The notes under the pieces: model-generated
Databases searched by the model: none
What the model was told of the DNA's origin: nothing
Seen by the model: the letters and a program-made list of their open reading frames with translations, nothing else
Program-made: the position numbers and the translations under genes
Shown: in pieces, positions 24,125 to 35,582 of the stretch
Numbering within the stretch: the first letter of the stretch is position 1
How the letters are laid out: each line of letters starts with the position of its first letter
Assembly (NCBI GenBank): GCA_020091685.1
Contig: CM034607.1
Coordinates: 11,027,548 to 11,091,547, forward strand
Direction of reading: 5' to 3'
Origin: Lutjanus erythropterus
Taxonomy: Eukaryota > Chordata > Actinopteri > Lutjaniformes > Lutjanidae
Length of the DNA stretch: 64,000 nt

Positions 24125-24515
24125 AAATTTAGGGGTTAGGGTTAAGGACAGCTGGGCAGGTTAGGACGGTCTGAGTTCGAATCCCCGAGTCGTCTGGGGG
24201 GCTGGGGAGTTTGAGACTGGGACGGGACCTCTCTGTGCAGACTTTGCATGTTCTCCTCGTGTCTGCGTGGGTCCTCTGCGGGTACTGTGGTTTCCTCCCA
24301 CAGTCCAAACACATGCAGCATAATAGCTTCAGTGATACCTCTGAATTGCCCTTAGGTGTGAACGTGACTGTGAGTGTTTGTCTGTCTGTTTATGTCAGCC
24401 CTGATGGTGACTTGTCCATTGTGTACCCCACCTTTCGCCCAGTGTCAGCTGGGATAGGCTCCGGCCCCTTCGCAGCCCATCAGGGATAAATGGTTACAGA
24501 CAATGGATGGATGAG
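24125..24515 (+). mobile_element. Retroposon (SINE-like, or 3' end of a LINE)
   Basis: GAGTTCGAATCC at 24173-24184 matches a tRNA-type B-box. The words 'tgcatgttctcctcgtgtct', 'ggtttcctcccacagtccaa', 'gcccagtgtcagctggga' and 'aggctccggcc' follow in the order of a very common teleost retroposon, which ends in a short 'atggatggatg' tail, seen here near 24500-24513. The 92-residue open frame through it is not a gene. Confidence 0.65.
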
Positions 24516-26385
24516 GTCGGGACAACTACCTCCCAATTTAGTAGAATTTAAGTACCCTACAATACTTAAGCTTCCCACTATATCTAATACTATTTTGGAT
24601 TTCAACAGATAAAAGGGGGATCTTAGTTAACATCTAACATTCGAACATTTAAATGCTTTTTAAAATAGTTTTTTAGTTATGAGAGAGCAGTGTGCACCAG
24701 TTTGGTAATACTGGCTTATATAACTCTGCTTTCAAGAGATGCTATTTAACATTTTCTGTCTGATTTGAAACATTTGTTTACCTGACTGAGGTGGAAGCTC
24801 ATTATGATACAGTAACTACACATCATAACATGCATCATTATAGTGAGTCTCACACCAGGTTTATAATAACCTCCCACTTGGTGAGCTGCAGTGACTTATG
24901 AAAAACTCCCTGACGCCGCTTCTCCTCCGTTCTTCGGCCTCATCTGACACCCTTCTGGACACAAAGTCTCACCCCAGAATGTGTCAAATAAAAAACTACA
25001 GAAGAAAGTGTTTGCTTCTGTTTATTCTACCTTTCCCTTCATTGTCCTTTAGCTCCCTTTCATCTTTTCTCAGCTAACAGAAGGGTGTCAACCACCGCAG
25101 CACCGCTTCCATGTTTCTGTGCGTCGCTTCCTCTGTGACGGACTACAAAGCGCACAGGTGCATTCTGGTATATGGAGTCATGCACGTGCCAATAAACCAT
25201 TTCTCTTTTACTCTTAGTCTCTCCTGATTGAAATATGTCTGCATGCAGTGGCTGAAATATATTGTGCCTATATGTATTTGTCTCACTATTACATGTTTTA
25301 GGCCATATTTAATTAATTCCATTTACTTTTCCAACTTGAATTACACATTTACAGTCATATCAGTCGTGTTAATACTAATTCTAATTTTATCACAAAGGGG
25401 AAGTTGAGGTGATTTTTTCATGTGATTACAAGCTGCCCATATGAATAGTGTTTAGCAATGTGGGCAATGTTTGGCGATGTGAAAGTAGCCGTCACAAGAG
25501 TCACTTCTCAGACGCTACCACGGAAACAGGAAGAGCCGCATTTATTGTCAGACATTAAACTCTTTCTCTACTTTCATTTAGGTTTACGTAGAAGTATCAA
25601 GCCTGTGTGTAGCCGTTGTTTCTGATGATCAACAATTCTCTGTTACATCAGAAGTGAAATAACTGACAAATCAACTTTTTAAAAAATAAATAGGGATGTA
25701 ACAATATATTTAGTATTGCAGTATTGCAATAAAAACAACATCTGTGACAATATCTAGGGTGATATTACATGGTTAATTATTTTATTTTATGATTTAGATT
25801 TTATTTTATAACATGGCTGCTACTGACTGCTGCATTGGTTTTGTTTTACAGTCATGCAGTTAAGTTAGAGGAACAGCAAACTTTATATGACCAAAACTGT
25901 TGTACAAATCAGATTAACGAATAAAGAACATTTTTTTCAAGTCATCATTTTACCGTGATTCATCATGATGAATATCATATCGTGAACTTTTTGTTGTGGT
26001 ATAATTAATAGCTTGAGTTTTTGGTATTTCAAAAAGGAATATGACATTAAAGTTGAAATAGACAACTTTTTTGCTTTAACTAATCACTATAAAGTAAATG
26101 TTGATTACACAGTGTAATGGCTTTAGAATAATGGCACCATCTGTGTTTAGCCAGGTTCCCCATAAGCCTCACTGTCAATATGCAATTCTGTCTGCCACCG
26201 GTCATGATACTTCCTGTCCCCATTATAGACTACATGAATGAATCATTCAGCAGTAGCTTGTGATATTCAGGCGACATGTGTCTTCTTGTGCTCATTTGAC
26301 CCAACAACCTGTTCAAATATTAATAATGGTCCCAGTGGGGAGAGTTTATCAACTGGACTCCTCTCACTGTCCCCAAATACACTGA
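24516..26385. other. Intergenic, no gene seen
   Basis: Mostly AT-rich. At about 25692-26010 'agggatgtaacaatatattt' and 'catgatgaatatcatatcgt' look like the ends of another degraded MITE of the 'gggatgtaacgatt' type; this is tentative. Confidence 0.45.
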
Positions 26386-26661
26386 CAGTGGTTCTCAAAC
26401 TGTGGGGCATAGAGCTACTGCGGGGGGTTGCCGGGGATAACCAGGGGGGAAATATGGAGTGAAACTAAGTTGAATGAATGTGCTTTTATGCCTTTAATTC
26501 ATAGGACAGCTGAAGATATGACAGAAAAGAGTGGGTGAGGAGTTGAACCCATGGCTGCTGCATTGGAATCATTGTTGATTACTGATTAAAAAAAAAATTG
26601 TGGCATGACATTGTTTCTGCTTCTGAATTGGGCCATGCCACAAAAAGTTTGACAACCGCTT
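26386..26661. mobile_element. hAT-like MITE with an internal SINE fragment
   Basis: Left end CAGTGGTTCTCAAACTGT; right end, reverse-complemented, AAGCGGTTGTCAAACTTT. These are imperfect terminal inverted repeats of the common hAT type. Between them, 26462-26585 carries SINE-like words ('gacagctgaagatatgacag', 'gaggagttgaacccatggc'). No matching 8-bp flanks could be found. Confidence 0.55.
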
Positions 26662-26844
26662 TGCTAGACTCACCTGATTCTGCCCTAAATGTGGCTGTTG
26701 TGGTTGAGTTTTGCACGGCAGGATTTGGTCCTCAGGGCCTGTATTTCAGAAGCAACTTGCAGATCCTATCTTAACCGTTTGGTAACCATGGTAATAAAAG
26801 TTAGTACCTGATTTAGGGAAAAGGCCATTACAGACGACCAGTTC

Positions 26845-26965
26845 AATGTTCAGTTGGTAGAGCATACGCCCCACATACTGAGGCTGTGGCCCTTTGCTGC
26901 ACGTCAGGGCCCCACTCTCTCTCCCCCTTTCTAAAGCTGTCCCATAAATTAAAGGCACAAAAGCC
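26845..26965 (+). mobile_element. tRNA-derived SINE fragment, plus orientation
   Basis: Starts 'tcagttggtagagcatacgc' (A-box-like), then 'tgtggccctttgctgcacgt' and 'ccactctctctccccctttc'. This is the reverse complement of the layout at 40655-40830, so it belongs to the same SINE family. Confidence 0.55.
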
Positions 26966-28420
26966 CCCAAAACTTTTTTTTACATCAGGAAAAAGTTTAT
27001 TATACAATCATCCTAACTTCCTGCAATCTTAAATAAACTCTTCTAACTTTAGAATTACTGTTAAGCTGTCCTAAATTTCCACTGGTAGTAGTAGCAGTAG
27101 CTAACTTACTAAGTAGTTCATGGTAGTTTTTGCTAACACTAGCTAACAGTAGTGTTCGCTAACCGTAGTGTTTGCTAACATTAGCTAACAGTAGTTTTTG
27201 CTAACATTAGCTAACAGTAGTTTTTGCTAACATTAGCAAATGGCAGTGTTTTTTAACAGTAGCTCACAGCAATGTTCCCAGTAGCCAACGATAATGTTCA
27301 GTAACAATAGCTAATTGTTGTGTAACGTCACAATAGCTAGCAGTAATGTTTGTTAATGGAAATGTTTGCTATCACTGTGTCAGCTATCTTAGACCACTCT
27401 CTTTCTTCTATCTACCAAGTTAGCATTGTTGTAAATTTCCCAAAGAGAATATCTTTGGATTTATCAACAGATGTTGCCAAAACCTCTGTCTTGAAGTTTA
27501 CTCAGGTTTTTGTTTTATGTTTGAGTATGTTTCAATGACTGAAAAAAAGTTATAAAGTTGTTGTTCGGTAAGATGAGAAAAGTTGTGTTGGTTGCTAGGT
27601 AACAGACATAAATATTGATAAGTGATGTTGGATTTAATATTTAGGATTTTCTAACCTGAGATAAAATAATATGACATAAAATAGGATTCCTAATGTTAGA
27701 ATTTGTTTCTGTAATTCCAAATTGGGAGTTAGACTCTTCCTATCTTAACTTAAGACTTGTGATAGGATGTTTCTGCAATATGGCTGCAGCTCTTTTACTC
27801 TGTTCCTGTCCCATGGGTGGGCTGCCATAGGCACTGGTCTGGGTACAAGACCACCACACAATAGACATTCTGTCCCCCCAGCACACACACAAACGTACAG
27901 AGTGACAATTTAGCCACGGCTCATTTAACCGAGGCCTTTCGTCCGGGCTGCGACCCTGAAGTAAGGGTCCTAACCGGAGTTTTCACCACACCAAACTCTC
28001 GCTGAATGACAAGGACACACACAAACAGTTACTAACTCATAAATGTCAGCTCATACAGTAAAATATAAACAGCCTCACACTTGCGCTGCTTATAACCACA
28101 AATAATGTGAATAATTTCCTTCCCCTCTGCAGCAGCACGGTAGCAAACGATGCTCAGCAGTCACCCACACAGTTTGCAAAAATACCCTGCTGCACATCCT
28201 CGCTCACCATGATTCACTTTCACACCATGTGGACAGAAAAGTCACTGTGCTGCTGAAACAATGTCAAACACAATACAACTCTGCACCACACACACACACA
28301 ACACAACACAACACACACAACAAAACACACACACAGCAGTGCCCCCTCCTCTTATTGCCAGCAGGCTAGTGGGAGATGTTAGTCAAAGGGGGGGAGGGGG
28401 TGTTGTGAGGACATGCCGAA
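26966..28420. other. No gene seen; contains a 26-bp minisatellite
   Basis: The minisatellite at 27081-27345 is described separately. A (CA)n/(ACACA)n run lies at about 28283-28340. The rest shows no exon. Confidence 0.5.
27081..27345. repeat. Minisatellite, 26-bp core unit
   Basis: The unit CTAACAGTAGTTTTTGCTAA plus CATTAG occurs twice in perfect tandem starting at 27185. Diverged versions extend on both sides ('ctaacactagctaacagtag', 'aacagtagctcacagcaatg', 'caatagctagcagtaatgtt'). Confidence 0.75.
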
Positions 28421-28421
28421 T

Positions 28422-28877
28422 GCGTGTGTGTGTGTGTGTGTGTGTGTGAGTCTGTGTGGTGGGGGTCTTTGTGAGCGAGCGAGGTAGGAGGAGAAGGGGA
28501 GAAGGCGGGGGGACAGAGCGTTCTATTTCTCATAGACCAACAGCTGCTGTCTTTAGTGCGGAGACAGAGTGAAGAGAGGAAGAGGGAGGGCTGTGTGGCG
28601 TGAGGCAGTGCGTGTGCTCAGTGTTTAGGTGAATCCACAGCCCTCTGGCTCACAAGGATAAAGGAGGCTCTCCGAGGAAGACTGAGACGGGCAAGACAAG
28701 GACTTTTTCCCTCTTTTTTTAGGCTGTCCTCTGTCGTTTTTTCTTCTTTGGTGCCTGCCTTCAGTCTCTTTCTGCCCTTCTTCTTTTGTTCCCTGCATCC
28801 ATCTGTGTGTTGGTCCAGAGAGAAGGAAGGAAGAGCAGAGTCAGAGGCATCATCCTCCCCTCCTGCAAGCCCAGCCG
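28422..28877 (+). promoter_or_regulatory. Candidate promoter and non-coding first exon of the CYRI-family gene
   Basis: After a (GT)n run (28422-28448) comes a GC-richer, purine-rich block without TATA, then a likely transcribed stretch that ends in a good donor, AGCCG|GTAAGC, at 28877/28878. CYRI genes usually have non-coding 5' exons far upstream, and both coding first exons in this window carry splice acceptors, so such exons must exist. Assignment to the CYRI gene is inference from strand, donor and position; it could serve another transcript. Confidence 0.35.
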
Positions 28878-30043
28878 GTAAGCTGAGCCCAACACTCCCC
28901 CCCGTTTTCATTTTCCGGTCCATCCGTTTTAGCTCCGATCACACAGTCCCACCCTGCACCTAAAGGAGAGGCTGCGAGCTGGAGGAAGAGGCTGAAGCTT
29001 GAGGATGGATGTGGGTTAGACTGTAGATGGAGGCTGGTGGATGACTGGTGCTAGTGCTTGTGGGTAGACTGGACATATAGCGTAGGTGAGGATTCTGGGA
29101 GCTAGGGGAGGGAGCGTTGAATTTACCCCCCGACCACATTGAACCCCGTGGGGCTGGTCATAACTGGGGCTTGTCCTCTTTCACTGCAGTGCTTAACCAG
29201 AGCGGCACGGTCACTGCCACAGCCACAGTCACTGTCACACACACACGCGCACACACACACACTCCAGCAAAGATCTCTGTGCATTGTAGCAGGAAAATGT
29301 GGAGTAATATGCTCGTGTGTGTGTTTTTGTGTGTATTTTCAGTGAAGGATGACAGTTTAGTCACAGGACAGACATTATGTGACCTAGAACCATCACACTA
29401 CATGCATCATATATCACCTCGATGTGAACAATGTGGCTAAATTGCATGTCAAGCTCCATTATCACACATGCATTATAACATCAGGAATTGCTGGCATCAC
29501 TACAAAAGGCAGTTTTACACAGTGGTGTTTGAGGTGTGTGTGTGCGCCTGCTAAAAACAATAGCCCCAGATTGCACTGCTGATCAGAAGGGGTGGGTGCA
29601 TGCGACTGGAGTGGAAAACAGGGGAGGAGGGAATGAAGGAAGGAGGAAAAATCTGAATGGAGGGATGAATGAATGAGGGCGAAGGCTTTTCAAGAGTGTT
29701 TCGTTCTTTTAAATGTGACGGAATTCGGGTGGAGGGGTTTGGTGTTAAAGGGTGAAGCTACCCACGGTGCTACTGTGTGACTCTGCAGGTCTTCTTTGTG
29801 TGTGCAGGAGGGAGAGCGGTGGTGCTATGGATGGAGGGATGGATGGAGAAATAGTAAGGTAGAAAGAGAAAGCATGATGAAGTGCTGTGTGTGTTTGAGT
29901 GTGTATGGGCGGGTGGAGAGGAGAGGTGTGTAATTGAAAGATCTGGGCCCCGTCTATCCCTCTGTAATCTACTGACTCTGGTTATAATCCATATGAGTAG
30001 ATTAAATGATGATTTACTGCCATGTTGACTTTCATGACACACA

Positions 30044-30077
<34 letters not shown>

Positions 30078-30599
30078 AATTTAGTGTCCAAGGAGGTCAT
30101 GTTGCACTGTCAGTGTATTATGTTACAATATAAATCACACACAATATACAGGTATGTCTTATCCTCTCTTTTTGTACAATGTAGCTGTAGGCATACTTGA
30201 TAATACAGACACATAATCATAATAACTATATTATCACATATCTATAAAAAAAATAAAAACGCAAATCACCAAATTCGTCTTTAGTTTTGTTTATTGTGCG
30301 TTTTGTCTCTTTTTTGACAGATGAATAACACTAAGAATACAAGTGTGTGGAGGTTGAGGGAGAGTCACCAGCCATAACTGTACAAAAACGTACAAAAAGT
30401 GCACTTATACTTAATGGATATTAAAGAGGCAACCAGATGAATTAATGAACTGAACCAACAGAAAGAAATGGAAAATATTTAAGAGCATTCAGTATATTTA
30501 AGAGGCCCTGCAGTATTTACATAAAATGATCATATCTGTAATAAAAAACGTGATGTCAATATTCTATTTTTTAAATCACAATTATCGTGAATACCGGTA
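28878..30599. other. Probable intron, no coding exon seen
   Basis: CA/GT-rich stretches produce several overlapping short open frames near 29117-29440 and 29770-30072; these are low complexity. A (CA)n run of about 15 units lies at 30046-30075. Confidence 0.45.
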
Positions 30600-31960
30600 C
30601 ATCATGACACTCCTAATACATACATATATATTGCATTTATCAATACACAATTGCCAAATTTTCAACATGTGTAAATATCTGTATATAAATATGTTATATA
30701 TAAACCTACTGTATATACATATACTAATGTATATACATATACATGTACATATACAGGTAAATTCTGTGTACACAACCATCTAAGATTATATATAGTACTG
30801 AATAGCAGACGTCTGTATGCATATATACATCTATAAATAGAGGAAATGTATGTTTGATGCATATTACTGTAATTACAAACGTGCTTACAGTGAGTGATAT
30901 ATTGATTTTCAACATATGTATTGAAATATTTGTGAATAAACATACTGTAAATATATTTTATGACCTGATGGATACTGGATTTTTGGGACTGATACCAATA
31001 CTGATATTATGGAGTAAAAAAATCCAGATATCAATCCGCCGATATTCTTTATCTAGAATATAATATACAGAATATAGAATATATACATATACAAAGAGAT
31101 GTAATGGCAGGATATTATACAGTTTAACAGTATACGTCATTATTGAAATGATATCAGGGCACTGAAACAGTAAACTTTCACCAGTATTTTTAGTCATACT
31201 AAATTAAAAAGCACAAATATAGAAAAATATATGTATATATAAAACCCGAATTAAGAATAAGGATAAAAAATATATACAAAATGTTGTCTGTAAAGCTAAC
31301 ATGTAGAAACATTATATATAGCATTGTGTTCTGTTTTAAAAAAAAGGGTTTAATATGGGATATATTTGTCCGTTAGGCATCAGACAACATATGTGCCAAT
31401 ACTAATTTAGACTGATATAGCTGCAATAGGCAAATATCGGACTGATAATATCAGTTGACTGATATTGATACTTCAGATACATCCTTGTGTATATACATAC
31501 ATATATCAATACATTGTATATATGCATATACACAGTACATATATACATTCATCAATACACATGGGAAAATATGCTGTATTGCCACCATATGTATTGAAAT
31601 ATGTGTGTATATATACTGGTACTTTGTATGTGCAAAACCATCTAAAATTACACATAGTACTGAATATCACACAGCTTGTCATAATGTCTTACTGCCATTT
31701 GAAACATACTTACAGTGAGTGATATATAGATAGATATACAGATGTTCAACATGTGTATTGAAATATATGAACATAAACATACTGTATATACATTAACTTA
31801 TTTATATACAGATGTTGCACATATATAATATATGTTTGATGCTTGTGATGATTTATTACTGTCATATGAAACAGGCCACATACAATGAGTGATATATAGG
31901 TTTTGCTGTACAGTCATGAATCAAAATATGCAGATCATAACCCATTTACATGTATGAATA
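30600..31960. repeat. AT-rich long tandem repeat interrupted by a MITE-like block
   Basis: Words recur in order: 'cagtgagtgatatat', 'aacatatgtattgaaatat' and 'ataaacatactgta' at 30886-30955, again at 31712-31795 and partly at 31875-31945; 'ccatctaa(g/a)att' with 'atagtactgaata' at 30776-30805 and 31638-31667. Between the first two units lies a block (about 30961-31487) with 'gggactgataccaatactga' and 'cagatacatcctt', resembling a 'cgataccaatatcgg' MITE. The peptides read from this region are low-complexity artefacts. Confidence 0.6.
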
Positions 31961-32012
31961 AACAGCGAACATGTGTGTGCTCTGAGAACACGAGTATGTT
32001 AATCAATGTGTG

Positions 32013-32016
<4 letters not shown>

Positions 32017-32063
<47 letters not shown>
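32017..32063. repeat. (TG)n microsatellite
   Basis: About 23 uninterrupted TG units. Other dinucleotide runs lie at 28422-28448, 30046-30075, 41527-41566, 43487-43536 and 58219-58252. Confidence 0.95.
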
Positions 32064-32065
<2 letters not shown>

Positions 32066-34639
32066 CGGTATAAGATGGAATGGTGGCTGCTATGGTATTT
32101 ACTCCGCTGTTGCTAGGACACTCCCTTTGAACATTTTAACCGAGCCTTTTCATTGGCCTGCCACGATGATGCAAGATTCCCTCACCCCAAATCTTTCCTG
32201 AGCGCCCATAGAAACATGCCCGTCTGCATTTCCTTCTCTCTCCTCGCTCCTTCTGTCACTCTTTGTCTCGCACCCCCCCCTTTTCTTCCCTTCTCTCTTT
32301 TTCTGTCTCTCTCCTCGTGCGTTCCCTCTATTCATCTCTCGCGCTCCGTCATTAACTCATTAATTCATCCCTTGTCTTAATATTTCTTTCCTTCTAAGCC
32401 CCTCCCATCAGTCTTCATCACCTCGGTACATTCTGTCACTTCCCTCACTCTCATCTATTCAAAATGCTCACTGCAAAATGGTGTTGACAGCATGTGGCGG
32501 TGTCTTCCAGCGCTGCACAATCATTCTGTCCTGCTGTCTTGCAGGGGATTAGCGTATTCTGTGTGTCTCTCAATGTCCCATTTCCTCTGTCCATATGAGG
32601 TGCAGTATCTTACTGGGTTGCCTTAGCGTGTGTCAGGATTATCAGGTTTGACAAGGCAGAAGACAGGATTGGGGGTTGGGGCGTCACGGTGGAGGAGGCT
32701 CTCTTTGTATTTCTCTAAATGTACATCTCCTTATGTATTTCAACCTTTTCTCCTCAGTTGTTTGAGCTACACATTCATGCTATCACTGCAATTACCCCAA
32801 GTTCACAGCTTCGCAGCATTTCCCATGATGACATGTATTTCACACTACAGACGTGTGTAATCTTAAGGCTCCAGCATGTCATTTATTACATGTTAAGGGA
32901 CTGGGAATAGAGGAAGGGGTATGTAAGGATACAATGTGTGAATAAAGGTGGAAAAAGGAAAAGAAGATGGGTAATGTTTGTCTTTTTTTCCGCTTCTCTC
33001 ATTATTTATCACCACCGAAGCACTGTCAACACAGCTCATCAGGTGTAATGGTGTGTAATGATCTCCTCCAGCTTTCACTGAACTAGACATGGCTGAGGTC
33101 GCAGCGCAACCCCAGCTGACAGTCTATGAAGTAGGCAGATGAGTGACACGTACAATGACACGGAAATGTGTGCAGCTCCTCCAAAGTGTCATGGTTCACG
33201 CCTGAAAAAGTGCTTTGTCAAAACATTTTGACACTGAAGAGATGCTAATGGGACAGCCTGAAAGAGCATTTTAAAGGCTGCAATAAAGCATCAAAAAAGT
33301 TAGAAAGCTGAAAGTTATAGGAGAAATATGCAATGTATTTACTATATAAAATCATAAAATGACCATGATATGCTGACTGTAGCTTCTCTGACGATAATGG
33401 TACAACCAGCACAGGAACAACCATTTTTTGGTTTCCTGTTTCATGTTATTTAGAGTTACTATAATTAAATTAATGCTGAATGTTTGCCGAATGAGTAAGT
33501 GTCTGTTTATGAGTTGTGAGAAATCATTAATAACCTTGTAGAAGGAGTAGATGTTTCTAACATTTAAACTGAGCATTTTGTTAATGGAGTTTGGCAGGCA
33601 GTAAGGCAGGCAGTCACTGAACTTAGCCATTATTATCGTTTATAACGTTTCACAGCAATTACATTCTAATGCACAAATAAACATGCCGACACCTCCACAA
33701 AAAGGCTGCACTTTGTGTGAAAACAGCCAAAGTGATCATCAGTCCGCTCTGCCTGTGTGTGTATGTGTGTATATGTCTTTATGCAGCTCTCACAGACAGA
33801 GAGCAGAGGAGGGAGATGGAGAGTGCAGTTGGTCACCATATATTATAAAGTCCCAACCTTACAACCTGCAGTCTGTGCACTGTATTGGCTGGGGCTACAC
33901 AATATAACAAGCTGCCCAGAAATGCCTCTGAACCCAAACCTTCCTTGAAAATCCAGCACTTGCCCTCATCAAAAGAGCAACAATGATCCAAAGGTGGATT
34001 ATTGCTCTTTTTCTTTACTTAGAAAAGCTTATCCAACAGACTTCCAGTGATAAATCATGATGCAAGAAACAAGTGGATGGACAGCCATGTTGCATTCAAT
34101 CCTTTGATTAAAATACAACATCATCCATATGTTTGTCCATGTGGTCCAACTGGATTCCACCAAAATGCCTGACAATCCATGTTTTATCTAAACGCTCCTA
34201 ATCTTGTTGACTGGCCGACCCATCTGTCCTGCAGCAACATCTGCCATTCAAACATCTGTCACTTGAGCTTTCATGCTTTCCGTTGATGTTCCTTTTGTTT
34301 TCGTTGAGAGTTCAGAGGTTGGATCAGACGGGCGTTGAAGCCAGGGCTGAGATAATTTCCGAATTTGAGATGTGATCCGTCTCCACCTGGTAATCTTGCA
34401 GTTTTTAAGCCAGTGTTGCCAGGAGTCAGGGATTACTCCCGCAGATCAGGGATGATCCTGTTAAAGGGCGACGGGGTGGGGTAACGGATGGTGACAGAGG
34501 GTCCAGATATGGCATGCAGAAGGTTACATCAATGCAAGAAGTATATTCAGTACAAACAGCTTTGGGTCAAAGAGCTGAGAACAAAAGAGAAACTGGAGAC
34601 GCTGCCCAGGCAGAAATTCAGTCTTATAATCTTAAGTTT
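32064..34639. other. Probable intron or intergenic sequence, no gene seen
   Basis: Contains a pyrimidine-rich stretch (about 32225-32480). No open frame resembles a known protein. Confidence 0.45.
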
Positions 34640-34854
34640 CTTATTCCAGCAGTGCGACATTTTTGAGAAATGTGCTTATTTGCCTTGTTGTTTGGAGTTA
34701 GATGAAAAGATAATTTCTACTCTCATGTCTATTTGTTAAATATAAAGCTACAGACTATAGCAAGTTAGCTTAGCTTTGCATAAAGACAGAAATGGGGAAA
34801 CTGCTTGTCTGACTCTGTCCAAACATGACAGAACCCTCCTACCAACACCTCTAA

Positions 34855-35220
34855 GGGCCTGTGTCCATATACCATTTTTTTTTCCTGGTAGAAAACTACT
34901 GGCCAGTCACTGGGAAGCACTGGGATGAAGCTAATTTAATGCTATACTAACAGAAAGTTGACTACATAGCTTTACAATGTGCAGATAAAGGCACAACACT
35001 CACCAGCAACATTCAGTATCTGAGTGATGAACCCCCACAAATGAGCTTTTCTGTTTCTGTTATGAGTTTCTGTCTGACATAAAACAGAACAAGCTCCGCC
35101 TCCATCCTTTTTGTTACCAGGGTGATGAGTCCCATCTAAGGCAGACACTCCTTCCTCATTTAGAGCGACAAAAAGGGATGCTGACGCTCAGAAAAAAAAA
35201 CAGTATGTGGACACGAGCCG
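34855..35220. mobile_element. Harbinger-like MITE A, TAA target duplication
   Basis: Begins GGGCCTGTGTCCATATAC; its right end reverse-complemented begins CGGCTCGTGTCCACATAC. It is flanked by TAA at 34852-34854 and 35221-35223. Three-base TAA/TTA duplications are typical of PIF/Harbinger elements. The 366-bp element has no coding content. Confidence 0.65.
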
Positions 35221-35223
35221 TAA

Positions 35224-35323
35224 GCCCACATTTAGACAGAATCAGGTGATGTGACGATTAGCTGCAGGGTTTATGGCGGTGTTAGGGGTTTTCTTTTGTG
35301 TCTGATTCTGCCTGAATGTGGCC
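35224..35323. mobile_element. Harbinger-like MITE B, TAA target duplication
   Basis: Left end GCCCACATTTAGACAGAATC; right end reverse-complemented GGCCACATTCAGGCAGAATC. Flanked by TAA at 35221-35223 and 35324-35326. Only 100 bp long. It lies directly beside element A and shares a TAA with it. Confidence 0.65.
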
Positions 35324-35582
35324 TAAAGCTCACTAATTAACAACTTTAAACCTCATTTGTTTAATCTGTCCAAAAAAAGTAAATGCAAAAATAAAGTAGT
35401 GTTTTCAGAGCAGACTTATGAGCCAAAGTATTTCTTGGCCCAGGAACAATAACTTCCTGAAGTCTTCGCTGGTTGCCTGGCAACCTCATGGCGATGGCGA
35501 GACTTTTTACACTTTTTTTTTTTACACGGAATAAACAAACAAGATATAAAGTGTTAATTAGTGAGCTTTTGAGGTGCCGGTT

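Larger units (their letters stand above)
34640..35582. mobile_element. MITE of the 'cttatttgc...ttagcttagc' family, split by two insertions
   Basis: Left part (34640-34854) has 'gtgcgacatttttgagaaat', 'gcttatttgcc', 'aagttagcttagctttgcat' and 'accaacacctctaa'. Right part (35324-35582) continues with 'agctcactaattaacaac' and ends with 'taattagtgagcttttgagg'. Joining the two across the insertions gives 'cacctctaaagctcactaa', the expected continuous sequence of this common teleost family. A second copy lies at 60885-61300. Confidence 0.75.

Noticed and set aside
24173-24184. tRNA B-box-like GAGTTCGAATCC as a tRNA gene
   Set aside because: No cloverleaf or matching acceptor stem; it belongs to a retroposon.
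30526-31722. Several Tyr/Ile/His-rich open frames on both strands
   Set aside because: Arise from TATA/CATA-rich tandem repeats.
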